Positions 20,691 through 30,000 of a stretch of 44,212 nucleotides of DNA are shown here, one piece after another. The first letter of the stretch is position 1, and every line of letters begins with the position of its first letter. The position numbers were made by a program, and so were the translations under genes. Source of the stretch: Clostridiales bacterium (GTDB taxonomy: Bacteria > Bacillota > Clostridia > Monoglobales > WRBX01); assembly GCA_031263785.1 (NCBI GenBank), contig JAISFC010000010.1, positions 1-44,212 of the forward strand, written 5' to 3'. Below the pieces are notes generated by a model. It saw only the letters and a list, made by a program, of their open reading frames with translations, had not been told where the DNA came from and ran no database searches.

Positions 20691-20743
20691 TTAATCTTTA
20701 TGTATCTTTAAAACTAAATTATACTTTCTCCTGAACTATTATT

Positions 20744-23293
20744 CTATAATGTCGGAGCTCCACCACCACTGGGTGGTTTTTGACCCAAAAGGCTATTCCT
20801 CTTAATTGCCTCCAGATTATTCAATGCGCTCTCCCTTATACTTTCCATTCCTTCTACGTACCCCTGCTGCATGGAAAGAGCAATTACGTATTTTTCATTG
20901 ATAGGAGCCAACGATTCCGCAATTTTATCAATCTCGGCAAGAATCTTTCGTTCAACATCTACTGTGTCATCATTTATTTTATTAATCCTTTTTGTATGTA
21001 TGTTTTCCAGCTTACGTCTGTCCTCGTTTAACTGTGGCAGTGGTTTTTCTTTATCCAATGTAAATTTTCTGAAATCTTCTTCTGCAGCAGCTATTTCTGT
21101 TCTTGCTTCAGCTTCTCTAGCGCTATTGAAGTTCGCCAAACGAGTACCCGCAGTTTTCTTCATGTCGGTAATTTTAGCATCAAATTCTTTACCTACGTTA
21201 GCTATGTCCGCTTCAGCTTTTGTTTTTATTTTTTCAATTTGAGCCATTTTGTCATCATCATCAATATCTGATTGTGCAATTTCTTTTTGTCTCAAGTCTG
21301 CTACATTGTTAATAGTTGCTGCTTCAGCATCAAATGCTTTGCCTGACTCCGTAATATACGTAGTTATTTCTTCGTCAACTTCATTTTGCTTTCTAGCAAT
21401 CTCTCTGTCCCTGTTAGCCTCTATATTCTTAATCTTATTGTCTTTGCTTATTTTTTCTGCGCCAACAAGCGCGTGAATATCTTTTATACGTCTATCGTAC
21501 CCATGTGTCTCCTGTTCGAGAGAATATCTATCATTCTCCTTCGCTATATCGGTCTCTTCTTTTAGATCAGCTTCCACTAACAATTTAAATTGTGCGGCTT
21601 GCTGTTCAACAAGCTCCGTCATCTTCTTCAAGCTTTTTCTTACTTCCGCGCTTGCCTTTGTTTCAGCTGTCAACTTAGCATAAGGATCATACGGAATGTT
21701 GTCATGCGTTGCCCGCATTAAATTAACCATCGCCTCGTATGGATTATCAAGAACTACATTAGGCTCCGGCTCCAGAAAATCGGGTACAAGTCCTCTTATG
21801 GGTAAAGGTCCGGTTCCGGTTACAGGTCCGCCTTTGGGCGCAGATTCAGGTTTTATAACTTCCGCATTTCTCCTCATCTCATCTTGCGCTTCCGCTTGCT
21901 TTTCCAAAAATTTCCGCTTTTCCTCGGCGGCTTTGTCTCGAGCCTCTTGCTCCACCCTGGCTTTCTCGTCCGCCAATCTTTTCGCTTCTGCTTCTCTGGC
22001 TTTGTCCGCCACCACTTGTCTCTCTCTCTCTATTTTATCGTGTATTTCCTGTGCTTTTCTTATTACTTCTTTCTTGTCTTCCAGCTTTTCGGTTACAAAG
22101 GGGACAATATACTTATTATACCCTTCGTTCTGCATATCTTCTATTAAACTTGTTATACAATCATAAACATTATTCGGCGCTTTTGAGTCTTCAAAAACTG
22201 ACTTCACGTATTTAAAGACCGGTTCAAAAGCTTCCTCTTCCTTTAATTTATACTCAAAGTTATATTTTTCTTTATTCCCGTTTATAATCTCTGCCATTCG
22301 CTTTTTTGTCTCTAACGCCATCAGTTCCATAGCTTCCGATAAATCCGCAGGCAGCCAATCTAAAGCTTCTCCCGCTCCGATTTTTTTGTCGATAAATGAA
22401 TTTAATATTCCTATTGCTTCCTCTTTTGTCATTTCATCCATGTTATTTCCTCCCTCAATTTGACCTTGTGCTTGCTCTTGCTCCGGCTCCCCTTCGCCTC
22501 TTCCTTCCGCAAATCCATCTGATGCTCTACTTAAAGTTCTTTTTAAATCTTTAAACCATCCCATTACCCTTCTCCCCCATCCTTTATTTTTTAGTTCTTC
22601 CAACGTTTTCGTATGTAATAGTTCCTGATTCGCTTCAAAAATCTCATCTCTACGCCGATCCATCGCTTCCGCTAGTTCGTCTATTCTCTTTGCGATGGCG
22701 TCCCATTCTTCATTTGACGCTCTCGCCATATTTTTCTCTCTTAACAACTTCATCAGCTTATCCAACTCCGCTTGCATTTCTTTGCATTGCGGGTCCCTTG
22801 CGTAAAGCTTCTCTAATTGTCTATCAAATTCTTTATTAAATTGACGTACTCTCCACATCCCGCGCCCAGCGCTGCCCCAGCCACACTTTTCAAGTAACGG
22901 CTTGAGACCCATACCGACCGCGAACACTCCGATCGCCGCCGGCAACAACAAACCCGCGTTAGCTACCCCAACGCCCCACATTGCAAGCGCAAGCACAGCG
23001 GACCCTCCTCCCATGAGGGTACGATACTTGCTTCCTGCCTTATTATTAAAAGGTTGCATGTCTTTTAATGCCTTTTCTCTGCCTTCCTTCGTTGCGGGCA
23101 TTGCATCCCACGGCATGTTATTCTTTCCTATTAAGAGGTCAAATATCTTCGAAATTATTACCGCAGTCCAGCTCCCGTAGCCCGTGCCTCCGTCATTTGC
23201 GTGTTGCATTGCAGCCTGATTCGCGCCCATTGCCTCAATTAGCGCTCGCTCTTCATTTGCTTCAGGTCTTCCACTTTCATTTCTGTCTGCCAT
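20744..23293 (-). CDS. large coiled-coil membrane protein of unknown function
   Basis: Start MADRNESGRPEAN after GGGGAGG; hydrophobic hairpin SAVLALAMWGVGVANAGLLLPAAIGVFAVGMGL; long charged Glu/Lys/Ala coiled-coil stretches; Pro-rich linker. Confidence 0.75.
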   Translation of the reverse strand: MADRNESGRPEANEERALIEAMGANQAAMQHANDGGTGYGSWTAVIISKIFDLLIGKNNMPWDAMPATKEGREKALKDMQPFNNKAGSKYRTLMGGGSAVLALAMWGVGVANAGLLLPAAIGVFAVGMGLKPLLEKCGWGSAGRGMWRVRQFNKEFDRQLEKLYARDPQCKEMQAELDKLMKLLREKNMARASNEEWDAIAKRIDELAEAMDRRRDEIFEANQELLHTKTLEELKNKGWGRRVMGWFKDLKRTLSRASDGFAEGRGEGEPEQEQAQGQIEGGNNMDEMTKEEAIGILNSFIDKKIGAGEALDWLPADLSEAMELMALETKKRMAEIINGNKEKYNFEYKLKEEEAFEPVFKYVKSVFEDSKAPNNVYDCITSLIEDMQNEGYNKYIVPFVTEKLEDKKEVIRKAQEIHDKIERERQVVADKAREAEAKRLADEKARVEQEARDKAAEEKRKFLEKQAEAQDEMRRNAEVIKPESAPKGGPVTGTGPLPIRGLVPDFLEPEPNVVLDNPYEAMVNLMRATHDNIPYDPYAKLTAETKASAEVRKSLKKMTELVEQQAAQFKLLVEADLKEETDIAKENDRYSLEQETHGYDRRIKDIHALVGAEKISKDNKIKNIEANRDREIARKQNEVDEEITTYITESGKAFDAEAATINNVADLRQKEIAQSDIDDDDKMAQIEKIKTKAEADIANVGKEFDAKITDMKKTAGTRLANFNSAREAEARTEIAAAEEDFRKFTLDKEKPLPQLNEDRRKLENIHTKRINKINDDTVDVERKILAEIDKIAESLAPINEKYVIALSMQQGYVEGMESIRESALNNLEAIKRNSLLGQKPPSGGGAPTL

Positions 23294-23331
23294 AATGTTC
23301 AACCTCCCCGCAATTGTATCACTATATATTT

Positions 23332-23360
23332 ATTATACATCTTTTTTGCCGGCTTGTCAA
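23332..23360 (-). promoter_or_regulatory. consensus sigma-A promoter for the 852-aa gene
   Basis: Minus strand TTGACA-17 nt-TATAAT. Confidence 0.8.
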
Positions 23361-23541
23361 TACTTTTTTTGTTTTTTAATGTTAAATTTATGTAAAGACG
23401 CCTTTTTACGGCACGGCGCGAGGCGGCGAATCTGGCAAAAACACGCGTTAAATGGGCTATATATGCTTTAACGCCCCTCACAAATTGAAAGAGACGTTAA
23501 AGTAGGCGCATTATAATTTATTCTTGCAGGTCAAGCCGTCG

Positions 23542-23616
23542 TGGCACCCTCGGCGCGAATCGAACGCACAATGTTCCCTTAGGAGGGGAAAGTTATATCC
23601 GTTTAACTACGAGGGC
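23542..23616 (-). tRNA. tRNA-Arg (anticodon CCT), CCA encoded
   Basis: Reverse complement GCCCTCGTAGTTAAACGGATATAACTTTCCCCTCCTAAGGGAACATTGTGCGTTCGATTCGCGCCGAGGGTGCCA folds as a cloverleaf; loop CTCCTAA. Confidence 0.92.
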
Positions 23617-23796
23617 GTATTTAATTAGTATGACCGCACCCGCTTCCGCCATGCCGCCACATATAGTTTAGCACATTTCGGCTAATATGTCAAGGAATTC
23701 ACGCCGCCTCCACGCACGCCGCAGTCGGGCTCCGATAATTTAAGCTTGACAAGGATAGCTTTTTGGTATAAAATATCAGCAGGAGGGGGTAATATC

Positions 23797-24960
23797 ATGA
23801 AATTTGTATGTGAACGGGATATCTTTCAAACAGCGGTCGGCACGGCGATAAAAGCCGCCGCCACGGGTACGCTTGCACAGATTACGTCGGCGGTGCATAT
23901 CACGGCACGCAAGGACAAAACCATTACACTCACCTGTAATAATCTGGAAATTTCGATAGATTACACTGTTGAGGCAAGCGGCGTTTCTAAGGAAGGCACG
24001 GGCGCGATTCCCGCGAAGATTTTGGGCGATATGGTCCGCAAATTCACGGCGGACAACGTCACTGTGCAGTGCGATGACAAGCACAATTTCACAATCGACT
24101 GCGGCAAGGCGCACTTTGAAATTAACGGGCTGGACCCGGCGGAATTCGCGCTGCCGTCCGAGATTGCGCCGGAATATTCCATCAGCGTCAAGGGCGAAAC
24201 TCTGCGCGAGCTGATACGCGGCAGCACATTTGCGGCTTCGACAAGCGAGTCGCGGGTGATGCTCACGGGATGCATGCTGGAGCGCGACGGGAAATTTATT
24301 CGCATGGTCGCGCTGGACGGATACCGCATGGCAATGCGCCAATTTGCGCTGGAATCCGCCGCGACTAAAAAAGGCGGCAAGGCGGAAAAAGACAAGAAAA
24401 TCAGCAGTGAAAAGACGGCGGTGGTGATTCCCGCGAAGGCGCTGAACGATTTCAGCCGCTTTACAAGCGAGGGCGAAAACGACGTGGAAATTAGCGTAAG
24501 CCGCAGTCACGCCGCGTTCGAGATTCAGGCGGAGACGGGGAAAATGCGCTTTATATCGCGTGTTTTGAACGGCGAATTCATGGACTACACCCGTACGCTC
24601 CCCAACGAGAACGAATGCGGAGTAACGGTGGAAACGTCGGCATTAATTCGGGCGTTGGAGCGCACCACGTTGGTCATCGCCAGCGACCAAATGCGCTCGC
24701 CCCTGCGCATGAACATCGGCGGGGACGGCATCCACATGAGCTGCGCCACAATCGCAGGGAAGGCGGAGGACCACGTTCAGGCGGAGATAAGCGGAAACCC
24801 GCTGGAAATAGGCTTTAATCACCGTTTCCTAATTGAGGCGGTGCGCAACGCCGACGCCGAAAAAATACATATACAGTTTGCGGGAAGTGTGCGTCCGTGC
24901 CTGATTCAGCCCGCGGAGGGCGATGATTTCAAGTATGTGGTGCTTCCCGTGCGGCTGTAG
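23797..24960 (+). CDS. dnaN: DNA polymerase III subunit beta
   Basis: MKFVCERDIFQTAVGTAIKAA...; C-terminus IHIQFAGSVRPCLIQPAEGDDFKYVVLPVRL. Confidence 0.95.
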   Translation: MKFVCERDIFQTAVGTAIKAAATGTLAQITSAVHITARKDKTITLTCNNLEISIDYTVEASGVSKEGTGAIPAKILGDMVRKFTADNVTVQCDDKHNFTIDCGKAHFEINGLDPAEFALPSEIAPEYSISVKGETLRELIRGSTFAASTSESRVMLTGCMLERDGKFIRMVALDGYRMAMRQFALESAATKKGGKAEKDKKISSEKTAVVIPAKALNDFSRFTSEGENDVEISVSRSHAAFEIQAETGKMRFISRVLNGEFMDYTRTLPNENECGVTVETSALIRALERTTLVIASDQMRSPLRMNIGGDGIHMSCATIAGKAEDHVQAEISGNPLEIGFNHRFLIEAVRNADAEKIHIQFAGSVRPCLIQPAEGDDFKYVVLPVRL

Positions 24961-24963
24961 CGC

Positions 24964-26019
24964 ATGATTCTTTCGCGGCTGGAACTGAATAATTTTCGGA
25001 ATTACCCCCATAGGGAGTTCGTTTTCAGCGACGGCGTGAATGTCATCCGCGGCGCGAACGGCACGGGCAAGACCAACATTTTAGAGGCGATACACATGCT
25101 TGCGACGTCGAAATCGCACAGAATGGCGCGGGAGCGTGAGATAATCCTGCATGGGCAAGCGTTTTCGCGGATACGCGCGGAATTTTCGGCGCGAGGGCGG
25201 GTAAATGAGCTGGAGGCGCGGCTGGGTCCCGACCGCCGCAAGCAATTCAGCAAAAACCATGTCCCCGTCAGGAAAACGTCTGATTTAATAGGGTTTTTGA
25301 GCGTCGTGATGTTCTCGCCCGACGACCTGCAAATAATCAAAGGGTCCCCGCAAGCGCGGCGCAAAACCATAGATTTGTCGCTGTGCCAGATGAGTAAACG
25401 TTATTTTCAGTTGCTTTCCAACTGCAACCGTGTTTTGGTGCAAAAAAATAAATTGCTCAAGTCCGACGCGGCGGCGGACGCGTTGGAGGTTTGGGACATG
25501 CAATTAGCCCGATTCGGCACGGAAATAAGCCGTCTGCGCGCGGAATACATACAAATCCTGAGCGAGGAAGCGCGTGGACGCTTTAGCGAGCTGATGGGCT
25601 TGAAATTGGGGCTCACCTACACGTGCGGGGCGGGCGAGGGCGTCGCCGATGAGGATGCGTATTACGACGAGATTGTGCGAAACGCTGATAAAGAGAGGAA
25701 ATATCGCCAATCGCTGGTGGGTCCGCACCGCGACGACTTCCACATCACGATTTCCGAGCGGTCGGCACGGGCGTACGCGTCGCAGGGGCAGCAGAGAAGC
25801 GCCGTTATCGCGCTGAAAATGGGGCAGGTTGAGATTCTGCGGTCGCGCTTGGAGGAACCACCGCTGCTCCTCCTCGATGACGTGATGAGCGAACTCGACA
25901 GCGCGCGCCAAAAATACATACTTTCCTCTGCAAACGACGGGCAGGTTATAATTACCACCGCGAATAAAGCCCCAGCGATTCCGCAGGCGGGATGCAATGA
26001 GATAGACGTGGAAAGTTAA
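24964..26019 (+). CDS. recF: DNA replication/repair protein RecF
   Basis: LELNNFRNYPHREFVFSDGVNVIRGANGTGKTNILEAI; SQGQQRSAVIALKMGQVEIL; LLLLDDVMSELDSARQ. Confidence 0.96.
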   Translation: MILSRLELNNFRNYPHREFVFSDGVNVIRGANGTGKTNILEAIHMLATSKSHRMAREREIILHGQAFSRIRAEFSARGRVNELEARLGPDRRKQFSKNHVPVRKTSDLIGFLSVVMFSPDDLQIIKGSPQARRKTIDLSLCQMSKRYFQLLSNCNRVLVQKNKLLKSDAAADALEVWDMQLARFGTEISRLRAEYIQILSEEARGRFSELMGLKLGLTYTCGAGEGVADEDAYYDEIVRNADKERKYRQSLVGPHRDDFHITISERSARAYASQGQQRSAVIALKMGQVEILRSRLEEPPLLLLDDVMSELDSARQKYILSSANDGQVIITTANKAPAIPQAGCNEIDVES

Positions 26020-26039
26020 AAAAAATCACCCCCAAAAGG

Positions 26040-26157
26040 GGATGATTTCATCGTACTCGCAATGATTATACTTAGTATAATCCTACTTGCAACGATTTTT
26101 ACTTCGTTCATTTGTTTTTACAATTATTATTATAAACCATTTCCGGTGTCTTGTCAA
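26040..26157. pseudogene. decayed copy (unit 0) of the 417-bp toxin-like repeat
   Basis: ATGATTATACTTAGTATAATCCTACTTGCAACGATTTT matches the later copies; start codon ATG->ATC; antisense body deleted; minus-strand promoter intact. Confidence 0.7.
26129..26157 (-). promoter_or_regulatory. minus-strand promoter at unit 0 (orphan antisense promoter facing recF)
   Basis: TTGACA-17 nt-TATAAT on minus strand. Confidence 0.75.
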
Positions 26158-26174
26158 GTATTTTTTTTTTGCTA

Positions 26175-26203
26175 TTGACAAATTACGACTTTTACTATAA
26201 AAT
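26175..26203 (+). promoter_or_regulatory. plus-strand promoter for 36-aa peptide, unit 1
   Basis: TTGACA-17 nt-TAAAAT. Confidence 0.7.
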
Positions 26204-26288
26204 ATCTACAAGAGAGTTAAATACTGAAAACAGCGACAAGCTGGACGGTTATGCTCACTCCCATCTTAAAAAGAGAGGGGGTGATTGT

Positions 26289-26399
26289 ATGATAATTGCA
26301 TTGATTATACTTAGTATAATCTTACTTGCAACAATTTTCTCAGCAATAGTTAGTTTATATAAACTAGCAAAGAGAAATCGATATTATACAAAGAAATAA
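26289..26399 (+). CDS. 36-aa hydrophobic peptide, type I toxin-like
   Basis: MIIALIILSIILLATIFSAIVSLYKLAKRNRYYTKK; strong SD GAGAGGGGGTG; TM helix plus basic tail. Confidence 0.75.
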   Translation: MIIALIILSIILLATIFSAIVSLYKLAKRNRYYTKK

Positions 26400-26556
26400 C
26401 CGCCAACGTAGCAAGCGATTAGACGGTTATTTCAACCCAATATCGTGAGCATAGCCGTTTGACGTTTTTGCTCTCTTACTTTTTTTGCGATTATTTATAT
26501 TTTTCGCTTATCGACAATAATTATACTAGCTACTTTTCTTCTCTACTATTAGTATA
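26390..26556 (-). ncRNA. putative antisense RNA (antitoxin), unit 1; ends approximate
   Basis: Minus promoter TTGACA-17-TATACT (26551-26579); hairpin AAATAACCG/CGGTTATTT followed by TCTTT near 26394. Confidence 0.55.
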
Positions 26557-26592
26557 AACTATTTTCAGCGTCTTGTCAAGTATTTTTTTCTA

Positions 26593-26621
26593 TTGACAAA
26601 TTACGACTTTTAATATAGAAT
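26593..26621 (+). promoter_or_regulatory. plus-strand promoter for 36-aa peptide, unit 2
   Basis: TTGACA-17 nt-TAGAAT. Confidence 0.7.
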
Positions 26622-26705
26622 ATCTACAAGAGAGTTAAGACTGAAAACAGCGACAAGCTGGATGGTTATGCTCACTCCCATCTTAAAAAGAGAGGGGGTG
26701 ATTGT

Positions 26706-26816
26706 ATGATAATTGCATTGATTATACTTAGTATAATACTACTTGCAACGATTTTCTCATCTATAGTTAGCTTATATAAACTAGCAAAGAGAAATCGATA
26801 TTATACAAAGAAATAA
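26706..26816 (+). CDS. 36-aa hydrophobic peptide, type I toxin-like, second copy
   Basis: MIIALIILSIILLATIFSSIVSLYKLAKRNRYYTKK (one aa different from copy 1). Confidence 0.75.
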   Translation: MIIALIILSIILLATIFSSIVSLYKLAKRNRYYTKK

Positions 26817-26969
26817 CCGCCATCACTGCTAACGATTAGACGGTTATTTCAACTGAATTTTCGTGAGCATAGCCGTTTGACGTTTTTGCTCTCTTACTTT
26901 TTTTGCAATTATTTATATCTTTCGCCTATCAACAAAAATTATACCAATTCTTCCTATACATTTATTATA
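26807..26969 (-). ncRNA. putative antisense RNA (antitoxin), unit 2; ends approximate
   Basis: Minus promoter TTGACA-17-TATAAT (26964-26992) and the same hairpin as unit 1. Confidence 0.55.
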
Positions 26970-27043
26970 AACTATTTTCGGCGTGTTGTCAAGTATTTTT
27001 TTTGCCGTTTGCGTGTCGATTATCCGCGAAGCTTGCTATTCCC

Positions 27044-30000
27044 CTAATACATCGTCACCACCAGCGGCAACGGCTGCATCCTCGTCTTCCCGAGGTATCG
27101 CAGCACCGTCGTATAATCCGCGGCATCCACCCCCAAATACTCGTTTATATTGTAAATCGTCGTGATCCCCTCAATATTATCATTCCCCACCTGCCCCTTA
27201 ATCGTGTTCAGGTCCGCCGTCGTTATCGCATACTTGTTCACGCTGTTCAGGTAAAACGCCCCCGCATATAGGTACGCTATATCATTAATCGACAGCACCG
27301 ACGCCTCCGTCAGCCCCCCCACATTCATCTTCGTCCCGTCAATGTACATCTCCGCCCATAGGTAGCTCTCCTGCCTCACCGTCCCAACATCCCCGCCGTT
27401 CGACCCATATCGGCTAAACCTCAACATATACTTCGGCGCACCTGTGTCGGGGTCGCTCAGCGCAATCGCCTCCGCCAGCTCCTTCGGTATCCTCATCTCC
27501 CAATTGTATACCGCCAAACTCTTGTTCGCCATCACTCCCGTCATGTTCATCGGCTGCGTGTACACTATATCCTCCACCCGCCCGATAATCGTCCCGTCCG
27601 TCTCCACCTCATATAACTCCACCCTGATCCCCGCGTCCATCCTCTGCAGGTCCGGCGTGTAGTTTAGGTCCGCAAAATATGCCCGCTGCTTCCCCGTCAG
27701 CACCGCCCGCCCGCGCAATGTCACCTCAAAATCCGTTATCTCGTCGAATATCATCACCTCAACCGTCGGCACCCCCAAGTTCACATACTCGTTCGTCACC
27801 GACTCAATATACCCCGTCGCTAGCACGTACGCCCCGTAATCCCCATAATTACTGCTAATAACCCCCTTGCTCCCGCCCATCCCAAATAGCGGATCCTGCT
27901 GAATCCCGTTGAGATTGCTATACTCCTTAATGTGGAACGGCACATTAAACTCCGAATCGTCCCTAACCTTGTAATGAATCCTAAAATACGGCGTCTGATT
28001 CTCCACCGTATGCGGCACGGACGGCAACGATTGCCCCTCCAGCACCGCCCAACTCAGCAGAAACTTCCCCGCCGCGTTGATAACACTCACCACCTCCGTC
28101 GACGAATCATAAGGCGTCAAATCGCTCAGGGACGTCCCGTTCACCACCACGCTCCCCAGCCCCTTTATGTCAAAATCAATCGTCTCAAGGTCGGTAATCT
28201 CAATCTTGTCGTTGTCGAATAGGAACGGCAACGCCATCGCAAACCCGTCCAGCCCATATGGGTTCTCAAAAGAAACATCAATCGTCCCCTCCATCCCCAC
28301 CTTCTTCTTCGTGTCGTCGGGGGACATAAGCACACTAATCGCGCCCGCCTGCAGCACCTGGCTGTTGATATCAAACGCCACGCGGGTGTACGCCTTGCCA
28401 TAGACGCTCTTGCCCGCCGTAACCTTCACCAGCTCCTCCGCCGCCGTCTCCCTCAGCCAGAAATATACCTGCCCGACGGAATCCGTGTAGACGTCCTTGA
28501 TTCCATAAACGTTGCCCGCCGGCGCCTGCGCCATGTCCACATTGCCGATTTTCCCGCTCAATACCTGCGCGTTCGCCACCGCGGGTCTGCCCACCTGCCA
28601 TATATTGTAGTACACATTTTGGTTCGAGTTGTTTCTCGGTCGCGGACCCTTAAGATTATTAACGTACACGCTCCCGCCGTTAATTCTAACCTCCCCCACT
28701 CCCTCATAAACGCTCCCGCCGCCGATTGCCGCGCCGGTGTCACCGTTTGCTATCGCCCGCACGGTGCCGCCGTCTATCATGATTTCTGCCCTGGTCTGGA
28801 ACTGCATCCCCGTCCTTCCGCCTATTCCCGCGCAGGATACCATGCCGATTGCGGTCACACTCCCTCCGGTGATAGTTACGATGCTGCCCTGATTCTGGAC
28901 GCCAATCCCCGCGCCGGCGCTGCCGTCCGTGGGTCCGCTTGCAACAATATCGCCGCCGCTGATAATTACATTCACTTGGACGCCGTTACCATCGGCTGAA
29001 TTGCCAAGACCAATCCCCGAACATAGATTTGATCCCCCCGTCGCCCTTACCTTTCCTCCCGAAATATTAATGTAAATACGGGAATTGCTACCGGCGGAGA
29101 GTCCATAGCCTATTCCCGCGCCGCTGACGCTGGTTGCCGTAATGTCGCCTCCGGATATATTAATGGTCCCTTGCTGTTGTGATGCAGTGCCTCCGCCTAT
29201 TCCCGCGCCTCCCGTGCCGTAAGCTTTAATTATACCGTCGTATATATTGATTATCCCAAAGTGACCGGCAGTCCCGCCGGTTCCTCCGCCGATAGCGGCG
29301 CTATTATTGCCATACGCTGTAATTTCACCGCCGGCTATGTTAATTTCATTTATAGTGGACATAGTGCCGCCGCTGCTTCCCCCGGTGCCTATGCCCGCGG
29401 AGTTGCCCTTTCCATACACCGTGATTTTTCCGCCGGATATATTAATTTTATCAAGCATATTAAGATATCCGCAGCCGATGCCCGCGCCATAATTATTCCC
29501 GGAGTCTATCGTAATATTTCCTCCGGATATATTAATGGTTCCGGTCGTGCTTATACCGGTGCCGCCTACATACCCATTTCCTATACCCGTGCCGTAGTTA
29601 AAAGTAGGAATCTTGATTATACCGCCGGTTATGGTAATTTCGTCAACGCGCCGACTGCCGCCAATTCCCGCGCCGGCGTAACCACTAGCGTCGTTCATCC
29701 CCCTAGCTTCAATCTTGCCGCCGTTTATCTTAATTATTCCGCTGTCGCCAAACCGACCCGCGCCGATGCCGGAGCCCGTGCCGCCTTCACATATAGCGAG
29801 AATTTCCCCGCCGTTTATCGTAATTTTGCCGCCGTGCCCCGTTATGCCGTTGTTTGACGGGTTTTGCCCGCCGCCGATGCCCGCCGCTTCAGTTGCCGCC
29901 CGCGCTTCTACCTTGCCGCCGTTTATCGTAACTACGCCGTTGCTCCCACGATAGCCGCCGCCAATGCCCGCGCTGGTGCTGCCCCCCCGCGCATATATTG

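Larger units (their letters stand above)
26165..26581. repeat. 417-bp tandem unit 1 (type I TA-like); boundaries approximate
   Basis: ORF starts of units 1 and 2 are 417 bp apart (26289/26706), as are stops (26397/26814). Confidence 0.85.
26582..26998. repeat. 417-bp tandem unit 2 (type I TA-like); boundaries approximate
   Basis: Same architecture as unit 1, near-identical sequence. Confidence 0.85.

Noticed and set aside
26151-26399. 82-aa ORF as given in the ORF track
   Set aside because: Its first 46 residues cover the promoter and 5'UTR; the SD and repeat conservation support the internal 36-aa start.
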